A DNA stretch of 64,000 bases, from positions 682,001 to 746,000 of the forward strand of contig NZ_JAQNCZ010000001.1 in NCBI RefSeq assembly GCF_028369055.1, written 5' to 3'. The notes under the pieces were generated by a model. The model did no database searches and was not told the origin of the DNA. It saw nothing but the letters and a program-made list of their open reading frames with translations. Below, piece by piece: positions 9,514 through 17,455 of the stretch; the stretch's first letter is position 1; each line of letters starts with the position of its first letter. The stretch is from Cognatishimia sp. SS12 (GTDB lineage: Bacteria; Pseudomonadota; Alphaproteobacteria; Rhodobacterales; Rhodobacteraceae). Position numbers and translations under genes: made by a program.

Positions 9514-10502
9514 CCCAGCTTCCCATCGCGTTGACCTGTGGTGAACCCGGCGGTGTCGGGCTCGAGCTTGCGGAAAAAAGCTGGAAAGCGCTGAAGGATG
9601 AGATGGTGTTTTTCCTGATCGGCGATCCGGACCATCTGCCGGGTGCTGTGCCACATGAGATCATCCAATCCCCGCACGAGGCCGCAGCGGTCATGCCGCG
9701 CGCCCTGCCGGTGCTGGCGCATCCGTTTTTTGGCGCGGGGACGCCCGGTGTGCTCGATCCGGCCAATGCGCAAAGTGTGGTGGATGTGATCGCTCAAGCG
9801 GTTGATTTTGCGATGCAGGGCGACGTCGCCGCCATTTGCACCGCACCGATCCACAAAAAGGCCCTGCAGGATGGTGCCGATTTCGCATGGCCGGGCCATA
9901 CGGAATATCTGGCCTATCTGGCGGATGTCGATCAGGTCGTGATGATGCTCGCCAGCGACGTGCTGCGCGTTGTGCCTGCGACCATTCACATTGCTATTCA
10001 GGATGTGCCAGCGGCGCTGACCGCAAAGTTGCTGCGCGACACGATCAGGATCACCCATCAGGGGCTGCAAACGCAGTTCGGCATCGCTGCGCCGCGCCTG
10101 GCTGTGGCGGGGCTCAACCCCCACGCGGGCGAAGGCGGGGCCATGGGCCGCGAAGAGATAGACCTGATCAGCCCCCTGCTGGAGGAGCTGCGCGACGAAG
10201 GACTGACGCTGCTGGGCCCTATGTCTGCGGACACGATGTTTCACGCCGCCGCGCGCACCCAATATGATGCCGCCATCTGCATGTATCACGATCAGGCGCT
10301 GATCCCGATCAAGACCTTGGATTTTGACCGCGGCGTCAATGTCACGTTGGGACTGCCGTTCATTCGCACCTCGCCCGATCATGGCACCGCGCTCGACATT
10401 GCCGGCAAGGACCTTGCCAATCCCAGCAGCATGATCCATGCGCTGCGCATGGCGCAGAACATGGCCGACAGTCAGCCCCCCCGCGCCACCGACGCCCTTT
10501 AA
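9510..10502 (+). CDS. pdxA: 4-hydroxythreonine-4-phosphate dehydrogenase
   Basis: 330 residues starting MTQLPIALTCGEPGGVG, the conserved nucleotide-facing start of the family. Metal-ligand histidines lie in the central region, and the signature RTSPDHGTALDIAGK is near the C-terminus. The enzyme oxidises 4-phosphohydroxy-L-threonine in the DXP-dependent pathway to pyridoxal phosphate. ATG at 9510 overlaps the surA stop; longer upstream readings are inside surA. The surA-pdxA-rsmA order is a long-known arrangement (also in E. coli), and the metabolic reason for it is unclear. Confidence 0.93.
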   Translation: MTQLPIALTCGEPGGVGLELAEKSWKALKDEMVFFLIGDPDHLPGAVPHEIIQSPHEAAAVMPRALPVLAHPFFGAGTPGVLDPANAQSVVDVIAQAVDFAMQGDVAAICTAPIHKKALQDGADFAWPGHTEYLAYLADVDQVVMMLASDVLRVVPATIHIAIQDVPAALTAKLLRDTIRITHQGLQTQFGIAAPRLAVAGLNPHAGEGGAMGREEIDLISPLLEELRDEGLTLLGPMSADTMFHAAARTQYDAAICMYHDQALIPIKTLDFDRGVNVTLGLPFIRTSPDHGTALDIAGKDLANPSSMIHALRMAQNMADSQPPRATDAL

Positions 10503-10517
10503 AAAAGAAAGCCGCCA

Positions 10518-11360
10518 ATGGCCGCCATCGACTCCCTGCCCCCGTTGCGCGACGTCATCGCCACCCACGACCTTTCGGCGCGCAAAGCGTTGGGGCAGAA
10601 CTTTCTGCTTGATCTCAACCTGACGGCCAAAATCGCGCGGCTGGCTGGGGATCTGAGTGAAAGCGATGTGCTGGAAATCGGCCCCGGACCTGGCGGCCTG
10701 ACACGCGGCCTGCTGGCCGAAGGCGCGCGCCGGGTCTTGGCAATCGAAAAAGACAGCCGCTGCATGCCCGCCCTTGCCGAAATTGCCGCCGCTTATCCCG
10801 GTCAGCTTGAGGTGATCAATGGAGATGCGCTTGAGATTGACCCGCTCAGCCACCTGACGCCGCCGATCCGGGTTGCCGCCAACCTGCCCTATAACGTCGG
10901 AACAGAGCTGCTGGTGCGTTGGCTGACGCCAAAGACCTGGCCGCCCTTCTGGCAGAGCCTGACGCTGATGTTTCAAAAGGAAGTCGCTGAGCGCATCACC
11001 GCAACGCCGGGCAGCAAAGCCTACGGAAGGCTTGCGATCCTGTCGCAATGGCGCGCGGATGCCAAGATTGTGCTGCACCTGCCGCCGGGGGCCTTTACGC
11101 CGCCACCCAAAGTCAGCAGCGCTGTCGTGCATCTCACCGCCCTGCCCGCCCCCAGATTTGAAGCCAATGCCGGCACGCTGAACAAAGTTGTGGCCGCCGC
11201 CTTTAACCAAAGGCGCAAAATGCTGCGTTCCTCGCTGAAATCGCTAAGCCCGGATATTGAAGATCGTCTGATCGCCGCCGGGATCACCCCCACCGATCGG
11301 GCCGAAGTCGTCCCGCTGGAAGGGTTCTGCGCCTTGGCCCGCGAAATGGACAAAGCCTAA
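10518..11360 (+). CDS. rsmA: 16S rRNA (adenine1518-N6/adenine1519-N6)-dimethyltransferase
   Basis: 280 residues. The family start [10 protein letters not shown] is at 23-32, the SAM-binding loop [13 protein letters not shown] is near 52-64, and the catalytic motif NLPYNV is at 122-127. RsmA (KsgA) dimethylates two adenines in the 3' terminal helix of 16S rRNA and acts as a late small-subunit assembly checkpoint; its loss gives kasugamycin resistance. It is the last gene of the lptF operon, 15 bases after pdxA, and is followed by a strong intrinsic terminator. Confidence 0.95.
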   Translation: MAAIDSLPPLRDVIATHDLSARKALGQNFLLDLNLTAKIARLAGDLSESDVLEIGPGPGGLTRGLLAEGARRVLAIEKDSRCMPALAEIAAAYPGQLEVINGDALEIDPLSHLTPPIRVAANLPYNVGTELLVRWLTPKTWPPFWQSLTLMFQKEVAERITATPGSKAYGRLAILSQWRADAKIVLHLPPGAFTPPPKVSSAVVHLTALPAPRFEANAGTLNKVVAAAFNQRRKMLRSSLKSLSPDIEDRLIAAGITPTDRAEVVPLEGFCALAREMDKA

Positions 11361-11366
11361 AACGAC

Positions 11367-11396
11367 AAACGCCCGAGCCATGGCCCGGGCGTTTTT
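11367..11396 (+). terminator. Intrinsic terminator after rsmA (probably bidirectional)
   Basis: AAACGCCCG (11367-11375) pairs with CGGGCGTTT (11386-11394), followed by a T run. It closes the lptF-rsmA operon and, read on the other strand, lies just beyond the DUF4167 stop, so it can serve both convergent units. Confidence 0.9.
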
Positions 11397-11414
11397 CATA
11401 ACTGTTCGTGGGAC

Positions 11415-12053
11415 TTATTCAGCCGCCTTGGCGTCACCGGCATCTGCCGCAGGGGCCTCGGCGGTTTCTGCGGCTTTCGGCTTGCTGCTACGGCGGGGCT
11501 TTGGTGCGGCCTCACCGGCCTCTTCGCCCGCCTTTTGGCGCGGACGTCGCGGCGCGCGTTTGGGTTTGCTTTCGCTGGATTTGGTTTCGGGTGTTTCCAC
11601 CAAATTGCTCTGACCGTTGCCATCCGCTTCGATCACATCCATCGCAACATCGGGTTGCGGTGCCTCGGCCGGATCGCTGGACGCTTCGGCCGCGGGCGCG
11701 TTGGATTCACGCTCCTGGCGTTCGGCCCGCGCGGCGCGTTCACGATCGCGTTCGGCCTGACGCTCCCGGTTCTGGCGCTCTTGCTCTTCGCGTTTGGCAT
11801 CCATTTCACGCTGCGCTTCGCTCAGCAGGCGCATGTAATGTTCGGCGTGCTGCTGGAAGTTTTCCGTCGCAACCCGGTCGCCCGCCAATTGCGCATCACG
11901 CGCCAGTTGGTTGTATTTGTCGATGATCTGCTGCGGAGTCCCGCGCACTTTGCCCTCAGGGCCGCTACTGTCAAAAACGCGATTGACGACGTTGCCACCT
12001 GATGGGCGATTGCGGTTGTTCTTTGACCGCGAACGGGACTTCGATGATCTCAT
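11415..12053 (-). CDS. DUF4167 domain protein with basic, low-complexity C-terminus
   Basis: 212 residues. The first 25 are rich in Arg/Ser/Asn (RSSKSRSRSKNNRNRP). The conserved DUF4167 core follows (VNRVFDSSGPEGKVRGTPQQ, then a helix ending NFQQHAEHYMRLL). Next comes a highly charged Glu/Arg coiled coil and a Lys/Pro/Ala-rich tail. No function is established; composition and its place downstream of prfA-prmC suggest RNA or ribosome contact, which is inference only. A 223-bp gap with a possible terminator separates it from prmC, so it may have its own promoter. Confidence 0.85.
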   Translation of the reverse strand: MRSSKSRSRSKNNRNRPSGGNVVNRVFDSSGPEGKVRGTPQQIIDKYNQLARDAQLAGDRVATENFQQHAEHYMRLLSEAQREMDAKREEQERQNRERQAERDRERAARAERQERESNAPAAEASSDPAEAPQPDVAMDVIEADGNGQSNLVETPETKSSESKPKRAPRRPRQKAGEEAGEAAPKPRRSSKPKAAETAEAPAADAGDAKAAE

Positions 12054-12240
12054 GGTATAATTCGTCCAGCCTTGATGTCACTGCTGTTAAAGACCGCTTC
12101 ATCGCCATTAGGCAGTTCAGCAGGTCGGAAATTTTTTGGCTTGGTGTCTTGCGGGACCGCCTAAGGGCATCCACCGACCAGACCCTACCTGATTACCCTT
12201 CCCGTTTCTGTGACACAAGTGCCCGTGGGGGTTTTTTGCC

Positions 12241-12276
12241 AAAAAATCAGATTTTCAGGCTATTTGTCGCTGAAAA
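12241..12276 (-). terminator. Weak candidate terminator after prmC
   Basis: On the minus strand TTTTCAG pairs with CTGAAAA (12270-12276 with 12252-12258) across an 11-nt loop, followed shortly by a run of T (12241-12246). The stem is A/T rich, so efficiency is doubtful. The remaining 190 bases up to the DUF4167 start contain no gene that I can support. Confidence 0.4.
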
Positions 12277-13110
12277 CTAAGGTTGCGTGCCACAAACGAC
12301 ACGATCGCGCCCGTCCAGATCAGGCACAATTGCCACATCCGTCAATCCGGCGTCATTAAAAATCCCAGCAACATCGGGGCCTTGCTGCCAGCCGATTTCC
12401 ACCAATATGCGCCCTCCGGGGGCCAGATGACGGCCGCAGCCTGCGGCCAGAACGTGATAAGGCGCAAGCCCATCCCCGCCCGGCGTAAGCGCCAGATGCG
12501 GATCATGCAGCGCAACATCCGGTGACAAATGCGCCATCTCCGCTTCGGTGATATAGGGCGGGTTGGACACGATCAGATCAAACGACCCGGTGACATCGGC
12601 GAACCAGTCTGATTTCAACGTTGTCAGCCGACCGGAGACCCCATGCGTGGACGCATTGCGCGCGGTGACGTCAAGACAAGGGGCGCTGACGTCCACCGCC
12701 ACGCCCGTGGCCTTGGGCCATTCTGCCAGAAGTGTCACCGCGATTATGCCGCTGCCACATCCCAGATCAATCAACCGCTCTGGCGCAGGTCCCTTTAGGG
12801 CGGTTTCAATCAGGCTTTCGGTTTCCGGGCGCGGGTCAAGCACATCCGGGGTCACTTCGAAATCGCGCCCCCAGAAGCTGCGCCGCCCCAAGATGCGCGA
12901 CACGGGTTCACGCGCGGCGCGTCGGGCCAGCATGTGGTGAAAGCGGCTGGCCTCTTCGGTGCTGACCGGCAGGTCTGGCTCAAGCGTCAGGCGCGACACA
13001 GAAATCCCAAGCGCTTCGGCCAGCAAGAGCCGCGCATCACGCTCTGGGCCGGGGATACCCACGTCGCGCAGGGCGCGGGTTCCTTCCATCAGCGCCTGGC
13101 GCAAGATCAT
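12277..13110 (-). CDS. prmC: Peptide chain release factor N5-glutamine methyltransferase
   Basis: 277 residues: an N-terminal helical domain, then a class I SAM methyltransferase with [12 protein letters not shown] (about 113-124) and the glutamine-binding NPPY at 183-186. PrmC (HemK) methylates the Gln of the GGQ motif in RF1 and RF2, raising termination efficiency. The gene overlaps the end of prfA, which encodes its substrate, by four bases, the classic arrangement. Confidence 0.94.
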   Translation of the reverse strand: MILRQALMEGTRALRDVGIPGPERDARLLLAEALGISVSRLTLEPDLPVSTEEASRFHHMLARRAAREPVSRILGRRSFWGRDFEVTPDVLDPRPETESLIETALKGPAPERLIDLGCGSGIIAVTLLAEWPKATGVAVDVSAPCLDVTARNASTHGVSGRLTTLKSDWFADVTGSFDLIVSNPPYITEAEMAHLSPDVALHDPHLALTPGGDGLAPYHVLAAGCGRHLAPGGRILVEIGWQQGPDVAGIFNDAGLTDVAIVPDLDGRDRVVCGTQP

Positions 13111-14162
13111 GACTGCATCGCCGCCAATTGCTGTGCCTGATCATCAGCGGTCAGCGCATCGATGATCTCATCCAGATCGCCCTGCATCACTTGATCAAGC
13201 TTATAAAGCGTCAGGTTGATACGGTGGTCCGTCATGCGCCCTTGCGGAAAATTATAGGTGCGAATGCGTTCTGAGCGGTCGCCCGAGCCGACCTGCGATT
13301 TGCGATCGGCAGAGCGTTCATCCGCCAGCCGCTGCCGTTCCGCATCATAAAGCCGCGTTTTCAGCACCTGCATGGCAATTTCGCGGTTCCGGTGCTGCGA
13401 TTTCTCTGACGAGGTCACAACGATCCCGGTCGGGATATGGGTGATACGCACGGCAGAATCCGTGGTGTTGACGTGCTGCCCGCCCGCCCCAGAGCTGCGC
13501 ATGGTGTCAATGCGCAGATCATTGGCGTCAATCTGAATGTCGACATCATCCGCTTCGGGTAGCACCGCCACCGTTGCGGCCGAGGTATGAATGCGTCCGC
13601 CGCTTTCGGTGGTCGGCACGCGCTGCACCCGGTGCACGCCGCTTTCGTATTTCAGACGTGCAAACACGTTTTCGCCCTTGATATGGGCCACAACTTCTTT
13701 GATGCCGCCGAGTTCAGTGGCGGCCTCTTCGATAATCTCAAAGCGCCAGCCGCGCGCCTCGGCATACCGCTGGTACATGCGCAGCAGATCCCCGGCAAAA
13801 AGCGCCGCCTCATCCCCGCCTGTGCCGGGGCGAATCTCGATCATCGCCGGGCGCGCGTCAGCGGCATCTTTCGGCAAAAGCGCCAATTGCAGCGCCTCTT
13901 CGGCCTTGGGCAGCTGCTCTTTGAGCAGCGGCAGCTCTTCTTCGGCGAGGGCGCGCATGTCCGGATCTTCCAGCATCAGCTGCGCTTCTTCCAGATCCGC
14001 CAAAAGCTGTTTGTAGGCTGTAATCTGCTCAACCAGCGGCTTGATATCAGAATATTCTTTGGCCAGCGTAGCGATATCCGCCCCCGCTGCCCCATCTGCC
14101 ATCTGCGCTTCGAGATATTCGAACCGCTGGGCGATCTGTTCTAGTCGATCAAAAGGAACCAT
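13107..14162 (-). CDS. prfA: Peptide chain release factor 1
   Basis: 351 residues. The codon-recognition tripeptide region [10 protein letters not shown] (PTT at 183-185, the RF1 type rather than the SPF of RF2) and the catalytic GGQ at 227-229 are present, with the helical N-terminal domain ahead. RF1 reads UAA and UAG. A TTGACC hexamer lies upstream on the minus strand and shares its bases with the -35 of the divergent 96-aa protein gene. The best -10 match is poor; an AGGAA about 11 bases before the ATG could serve as ribosome binding site. Confidence 0.95.
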   Translation of the reverse strand: MVPFDRLEQIAQRFEYLEAQMADGAAGADIATLAKEYSDIKPLVEQITAYKQLLADLEEAQLMLEDPDMRALAEEELPLLKEQLPKAEEALQLALLPKDAADARPAMIEIRPGTGGDEAALFAGDLLRMYQRYAEARGWRFEIIEEAATELGGIKEVVAHIKGENVFARLKYESGVHRVQRVPTTESGGRIHTSAATVAVLPEADDVDIQIDANDLRIDTMRSSGAGGQHVNTTDSAVRITHIPTGIVVTSSEKSQHRNREIAMQVLKTRLYDAERQRLADERSADRKSQVGSGDRSERIRTYNFPQGRMTDHRINLTLYKLDQVMQGDLDEIIDALTADDQAQQLAAMQS

Positions 14163-14188
14163 GGCGTTTCATTTCCTATCCGCCCGGT

Positions 14189-14217
14189 TTGGTCAAGGGC
14201 GCAGTCTATGGTAAACT
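14189..14217 (+). promoter_or_regulatory. Candidate leaderless promoter of the 96-aa exported protein
   Basis: TTGGTC (14189-14194), 17-bp spacer, TAAACT (14212-14217), 6 nt, ATG at 14224. Transcription starting at the usual distance would begin at or next to the A of the ATG. The -35 overlaps the divergent TTGACC (14191-14196, minus) in front of prfA. Confidence 0.5.
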
Positions 14218-14223
14218 TAGGCT

Positions 14224-14514
14224 ATGAAAGCCTTTGTTGCCCTGATCCTTGCCGGGCTGACCGCCCTGCCCGCGCTTGCGGATGTCACTGCCCCGAGTGG
14301 GCGCGTGATAGAATGTTATTGCACCGACAAAACCGGCAGCCGCGTTGAATTGGGCGAAATGACCTGCCTGCAGGTGGATGGGCGCATGTTCATGGCGCAA
14401 TGTCAGATGTCGCAGAATGTGCCGATGTGGCGCGAAATCTCGCCCGGCTGTCTGAGTTCATCGCTGCAATCCCCCCACGGTCCTCCGGCCCCTATGGTGG
14501 ACGCGCAAAGCTGA
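14224..14514 (+). CDS. Small exported cysteine-containing protein, unknown function
   Basis: 96 residues with a clear signal peptide (MKAFVALILAGLTALPALA, cleavage before DVT). The mature part is about 77 residues and has five cysteines in two clusters (ECYCTD; then MTCL, AQCQM and PGCL), with a conserved-looking block GRMFMAQCQMSQNVPMWREI. The cysteine pattern suggests a disulfide-stabilised periplasmic protein. I recognise it only as a hypothetical of Rhodobacterales type. It is a single gene between prfA and an outer-membrane protein gene, with a promoter ending 6 nt before the ATG. Confidence 0.72.
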   Translation: MKAFVALILAGLTALPALADVTAPSGRVIECYCTDKTGSRVELGEMTCLQVDGRMFMAQCQMSQNVPMWREISPGCLSSSLQSPHGPPAPMVDAQS

Positions 14515-14567
14515 CCCCCTTTTCCCAGATCCCATGCGCCGCCCACCTGTGACCTGCAGGAAACAGA

Positions 14568-14596
14568 TTGTGGCAATTTTATGGAAATCCATACAC
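14568..14596 (+). promoter_or_regulatory. Possible promoter of the outer-membrane barrel gene
   Basis: TTGTGG (14568-14573), 17-bp spacer, ATACAC (14591-14596), giving a leader of about 70 nt before the chosen ATG. Both hexamers are only partial matches. The intergenic stretch also contains TTTTTGC-G-GCAAAAA, whose loop is too short for a convincing terminator. Confidence 0.3.
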
Positions 14597-14672
14597 TCCA
14601 ACTCTTTTTTGCGGCAAAAACAGCGGATTGACGGCGCACGCGCCAGAATCGTTCGATATGCCCAGGTGGAAA

Positions 14673-15305
14673 ATGTTCAAGAAAATCAGCGCCCTCGCCG
14701 CCCCAACACTTTGCGCGATGACCTTTGCGGGCAGCGCATTGGCCGGCTCGCTCGGCGATCCGATTGTCGAAGCCCCGCTTGAGGCGCTCAGCCCGAAAGA
14801 TTGGCAAGGCTTCCGCCTGGGTCTGACCTACAATTCGGAAATCGACGGCGCAACGCAGGTTTATTCCGAAGGCTTCCTGTTCATCAACAGCCCCAATGAC
14901 GGGTTTGATGGCTTTGGCGGTTTCCTTGGCTATGACCATCAGTGGCGCAATTTGGTTGTCGGGATTGAGCTACAGGCCCTGCCGCAGCAAACCGTTGTGC
15001 AAGGCAACCCAAACCATATCCACAGTGATCTAAATTCGCTACGCGCGCGCATCGGCTATGCCTTTGGCAATACGTTGATTTTCGGCAGCTTTGGCCTGGC
15101 GGAGAGCACGTTTAACGAAAATGGCACCCTCATCGACATGTCGGGCGACGTCTATGGCATTGGGGTGGAATATATGGTGTCTGACCACACTTTTGTCGGG
15201 CTTAGCGTCGATCACTATGCGATGTCAGGTGAAAACTTCTTTAGTGCGGCGTCAGCAGAAAGTGACCACACCATCGTGCAGCTGCGCATCGGCTTTAAGT
15301 TCTGA
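14673..15305 (+). CDS. Outer-membrane beta-barrel protein (porin/OmpA-like barrel)
   Basis: 210 residues from the ATG at 14673 (MFKKISALAAPTLCAMTFAG), which has AGGTGG just upstream; ATG at 14658 would add five residues. The signal peptide ends near AGSALAG. The remainder shows alternating strands with aromatic girdles and ends IVQLRIGFKF, the terminal Phe expected for Bam-dependent insertion. It is a small eight-stranded type barrel by length. No pore specificity or ligand can be deduced. It is a single gene between the small exported protein and mazG. Confidence 0.75.
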   Translation: MFKKISALAAPTLCAMTFAGSALAGSLGDPIVEAPLEALSPKDWQGFRLGLTYNSEIDGATQVYSEGFLFINSPNDGFDGFGGFLGYDHQWRNLVVGIELQALPQQTVVQGNPNHIHSDLNSLRARIGYAFGNTLIFGSFGLAESTFNENGTLIDMSGDVYGIGVEYMVSDHTFVGLSVDHYAMSGENFFSAASAESDHTIVQLRIGFKF

Positions 15306-15350
15306 TCAGCTTTGCTATGGTGGCCGCAACCATAATCTGCGGGCCTTATC

Positions 15351-16199
15351 GTGTCAGACAAATCTTCCGATGATCTCATCCATTCCCCCAACGGCGGCAT
15401 GCCCCGTCTGCTGGAAATCATGCGCCGCTTGCGCGACCCTGAGACCGGCTGCCCCTGGGACATAGAACAAAATTTTGCGACCATCGCGCCCTATACAATC
15501 GAAGAGGCCTATGAGGTCGCGGACGCGATTGAGCGCCAGGATTGGCAAGATCTGAAGGGCGAGCTTGGCGATCTGCTGTTTCAGTCGGTCTTTCATGCGC
15601 AGATGGCCGAGGAGGCCGGGTTGTTTGATTTCAACGCCGTCGCCGACACGATGTCAGACAAGATGGTGGCGCGCCATCCGCATGTCTTTGGCGATGAAAG
15701 CCGCGAGAAATCAGCCGAACAGCAAACCAAGGACTGGGAAGCCATCAAGGCCGCAGAACGCGCAGGCAAAGCCCAGCAAGGCACGTTGGATGGCGTGGCC
15801 GTTGGCCTACCCGCGCTTTTGCGGGCCTATAAATTGCAAAAACGCGCTGCCCGCGTCGGCTTTGACTGGCCGGATGTCAGCCATGTGCTGGCGAAAATTG
15901 TCGAAGAAAGCCACGAGCTGATCGAAGCACGCGACACGCTCACCCAGACCGAAGTGACCGAAGAGCTGGGCGATCTGATGTTTGTCATCGCCAACCTCGC
16001 CCGCCACCTGAATGTCGAGCCAGAGGCCGCCCTGCGGGCCACCAATGCCAAATTCGTGCGGCGGTTTGAACAGGTCGAAGCCAAGCTGAAAGCGCGCGGC
16101 AAAACCCCGTCCGACTCGGATCTGGCAGAAATGGACGCGCTTTGGGACGAGGTGAAGGCCGAAGAAAAGGCGCGGCGAAAATTGGCGCAGAATTCCTGA
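15351..16199 (+). CDS. mazG: Nucleoside triphosphate pyrophosphohydrolase MazG
   Basis: 282 residues with two all-alpha NTP pyrophosphohydrolase repeats. The first repeat has CPWDIEQ, YTIEEAYEVADAI and GELGDLLFQSVFHAQMA; the second has EESHELIEA and EELGDLMFVIANLARHL. The E-E-x-x-E and E-x-x-D metal sites are therefore present in both. MazG hydrolyses non-canonical and stress-related NTPs to NMP and pyrophosphate. The name derives from the E. coli mazEF locus; no toxin or antitoxin is present here. GTG at 15351 is the start. Confidence 0.92.
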   Translation: MSDKSSDDLIHSPNGGMPRLLEIMRRLRDPETGCPWDIEQNFATIAPYTIEEAYEVADAIERQDWQDLKGELGDLLFQSVFHAQMAEEAGLFDFNAVADTMSDKMVARHPHVFGDESREKSAEQQTKDWEAIKAAERAGKAQQGTLDGVAVGLPALLRAYKLQKRAARVGFDWPDVSHVLAKIVEESHELIEARDTLTQTEVTEELGDLMFVIANLARHLNVEPEAALRATNAKFVRRFEQVEAKLKARGKTPSDSDLAEMDALWDEVKAEEKARRKLAQNS

Positions 16200-16211
16200 C
16201 TACAAAAATCA
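16197..16211. promoter_or_regulatory. Candidate iron-responsive operator (TGA-N9-TCA)
   Basis: CCTGA-N9-TCAGG forms an inverted repeat (16195-16213) whose core TGA-N9-TCA has the form of the RirA-type IRO box of alphaproteobacteria. It ends 2-3 bp before the -35 of the iron-binding protein gene and includes the mazG stop codon. Iron regulation is inferred from motif plus target. Confidence 0.45.
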
Positions 16212-16215
16212 GGTA

Positions 16216-16244
16216 TTGACCCGACAAAAAAACTCAGATTAAAA
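16216..16244 (+). promoter_or_regulatory. Promoter of the iron-binding protein gene
   Basis: TTGACC (16216-16221), 17-bp spacer, TTAAAA (16239-16244), about 30 nt before the ATG. Both hexamers are good matches and the spacing is ideal. Confidence 0.65.
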
Positions 16245-16277
16245 GCGGCCATCGAAACACAAACGAATGGTCAACCC

Positions 16278-17291
16278 ATGTTCGCAACTTTTAAGAACTC
16301 CGTATTTGCAGCAGCTGCGAGCTGCGTCGCGCTGCCCCTCGCCGCTGCCGAGGTCAATGTTTATTCTTACCGTCAGCCTGAGCTGATCAAGCCGCTGACC
16401 GATGCCTTTACCGCCGAAACCGGCATTGAGGTCAACGTTGCCTATCTGGAAAAAGGCATGATTGAACGCCTTGAGGCCGAAGGCGCACGCTCCCCTGCTG
16501 ATGTGATCCTGACCGTTGATATCTCGCGTCTTGCCGCTGTGGTTGATGCGGGTTTCACCCAGCCTGTCGCCTCTGAAACCCTGCTGAGCAACGTGCCAGA
16601 GATTTACCGCGATCCCGACGGCCATTGGTTCGGCCTGACGACCCGCGCGCGCATTGTCTATGCCTCCAAAGATCGCGTGGCAGAAGGCGAAGTGACCACC
16701 TATGAGGATCTCGCTGACCCGAAATGGCAGGGCCGTATTTGCACCCGCTCTGGCACCCACGCTTATAACGTTGCGCTGACCTCTGCGGTTCTGGAACATC
16801 ACGGCGAAGCCTTTACCAAAACCTGGCTGGAAGGCGTCAAATCCAACCTGGCCCGCAAACCGCAGGGCAATGACCGCGCCCAAGTGAAAGCGATCTGGGC
16901 TGGTGAATGCGATATCTCGGTCGGCAACACCTATTACATGGGCAAAATGCTGTCAGACGACGAGCAAAAAGCCTGGGCCGACAGCGTGAATGTCATTTTC
17001 CCAACCTTCGAAAACGGCGGCACCCATGTGAACGTCTCTGGTGTTGCCATGGTGAAATCCGCGCCAAATCAGGACGAAGCGCTGCAATTCATGGAATTCC
17101 TGACCTCGCCAAAAGCGCAGGAAATCTACGCCAAAGCCAACTTTGAATACCCGATTGCCGAAGGCACCAAAGCTGATCCGCTGGTGGAAGGCTGGGGCAG
17201 CTTTACCCCTGACAGCGTCAACCTGATGACCCTTGCAGGTCAGCGCGATGCTGCGATCAAGCTGATCGAAACCGTGGATTTTGACGGCTAA
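16278..17291 (+). CDS. Periplasmic ferric iron-binding protein of an ABC importer (FbpA/FutA type)
   Basis: 337 residues. A signal peptide (SVFAAAASCVALPLAAA) is followed by the family start EVNVYSYRQPELIKPLTDAF. Downstream are LTTRARIVYASKDRV, ICTRSGTHAYNVALTSAV and a tyrosine-containing VGNTYYMGKML; the adjacent tyrosines are the expected Fe(III) ligands. The protein captures ferric iron in the periplasm for an FbpBC-type permease and ATPase. Neither partner gene is adjacent: the gene is followed by a terminator, so the importer must be encoded elsewhere. A TGA-N9-TCA repeat at the promoter is consistent with iron control. Confidence 0.88.
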   Translation: MFATFKNSVFAAAASCVALPLAAAEVNVYSYRQPELIKPLTDAFTAETGIEVNVAYLEKGMIERLEAEGARSPADVILTVDISRLAAVVDAGFTQPVASETLLSNVPEIYRDPDGHWFGLTTRARIVYASKDRVAEGEVTTYEDLADPKWQGRICTRSGTHAYNVALTSAVLEHHGEAFTKTWLEGVKSNLARKPQGNDRAQVKAIWAGECDISVGNTYYMGKMLSDDEQKAWADSVNVIFPTFENGGTHVNVSGVAMVKSAPNQDEALQFMEFLTSPKAQEIYAKANFEYPIAEGTKADPLVEGWGSFTPDSVNLMTLAGQRDAAIKLIETVDFDG

Positions 17292-17314
17292 GCAAGTCAC
17301 TTGATCCAAGAATA

Positions 17315-17345
17315 GGCGGGCCAGCAACTGCGGCCCGCCTTTTTT
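17315..17345 (+). terminator. Intrinsic terminator after the iron-binding protein gene
   Basis: GGCGGGCC (17315-17322) pairs with GGCCCGCC (17332-17339) across a 9-nt loop, followed by six T. It separates the gene from the nucleoside hydrolase gene. Confidence 0.92.
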
Positions 17346-17455
17346 GTGCGCGAGGCGCATCGGCGCCGCATCGCCAGCGCCGGGCTTTCACCTAGACATT
17401 TCGCGCCCGCGCCCGCAGTCTGACCGCAAAACATCAAAGGCAGGCGCACGCAGCA

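Noticed and set aside
9468-11210. 580-codon open frame on the minus strand opposite pdxA and rsmA
   Set aside because: It spans two well-supported genes and their junction, is rich in Gln/His/Arg without domains, and has no promoter or ribosome site.
12002-12280. 92-codon plus-strand frame in the prmC-DUF4167 gap
   Set aside because: Half overlaps DUF4167; sequence has no hydrophobic core or family signature and no ribosome site.
15351-16199. mazG as part of a toxin-antitoxin module
   Set aside because: The protein is a housekeeping NTP pyrophosphohydrolase and no mazE or mazF-like gene is present.
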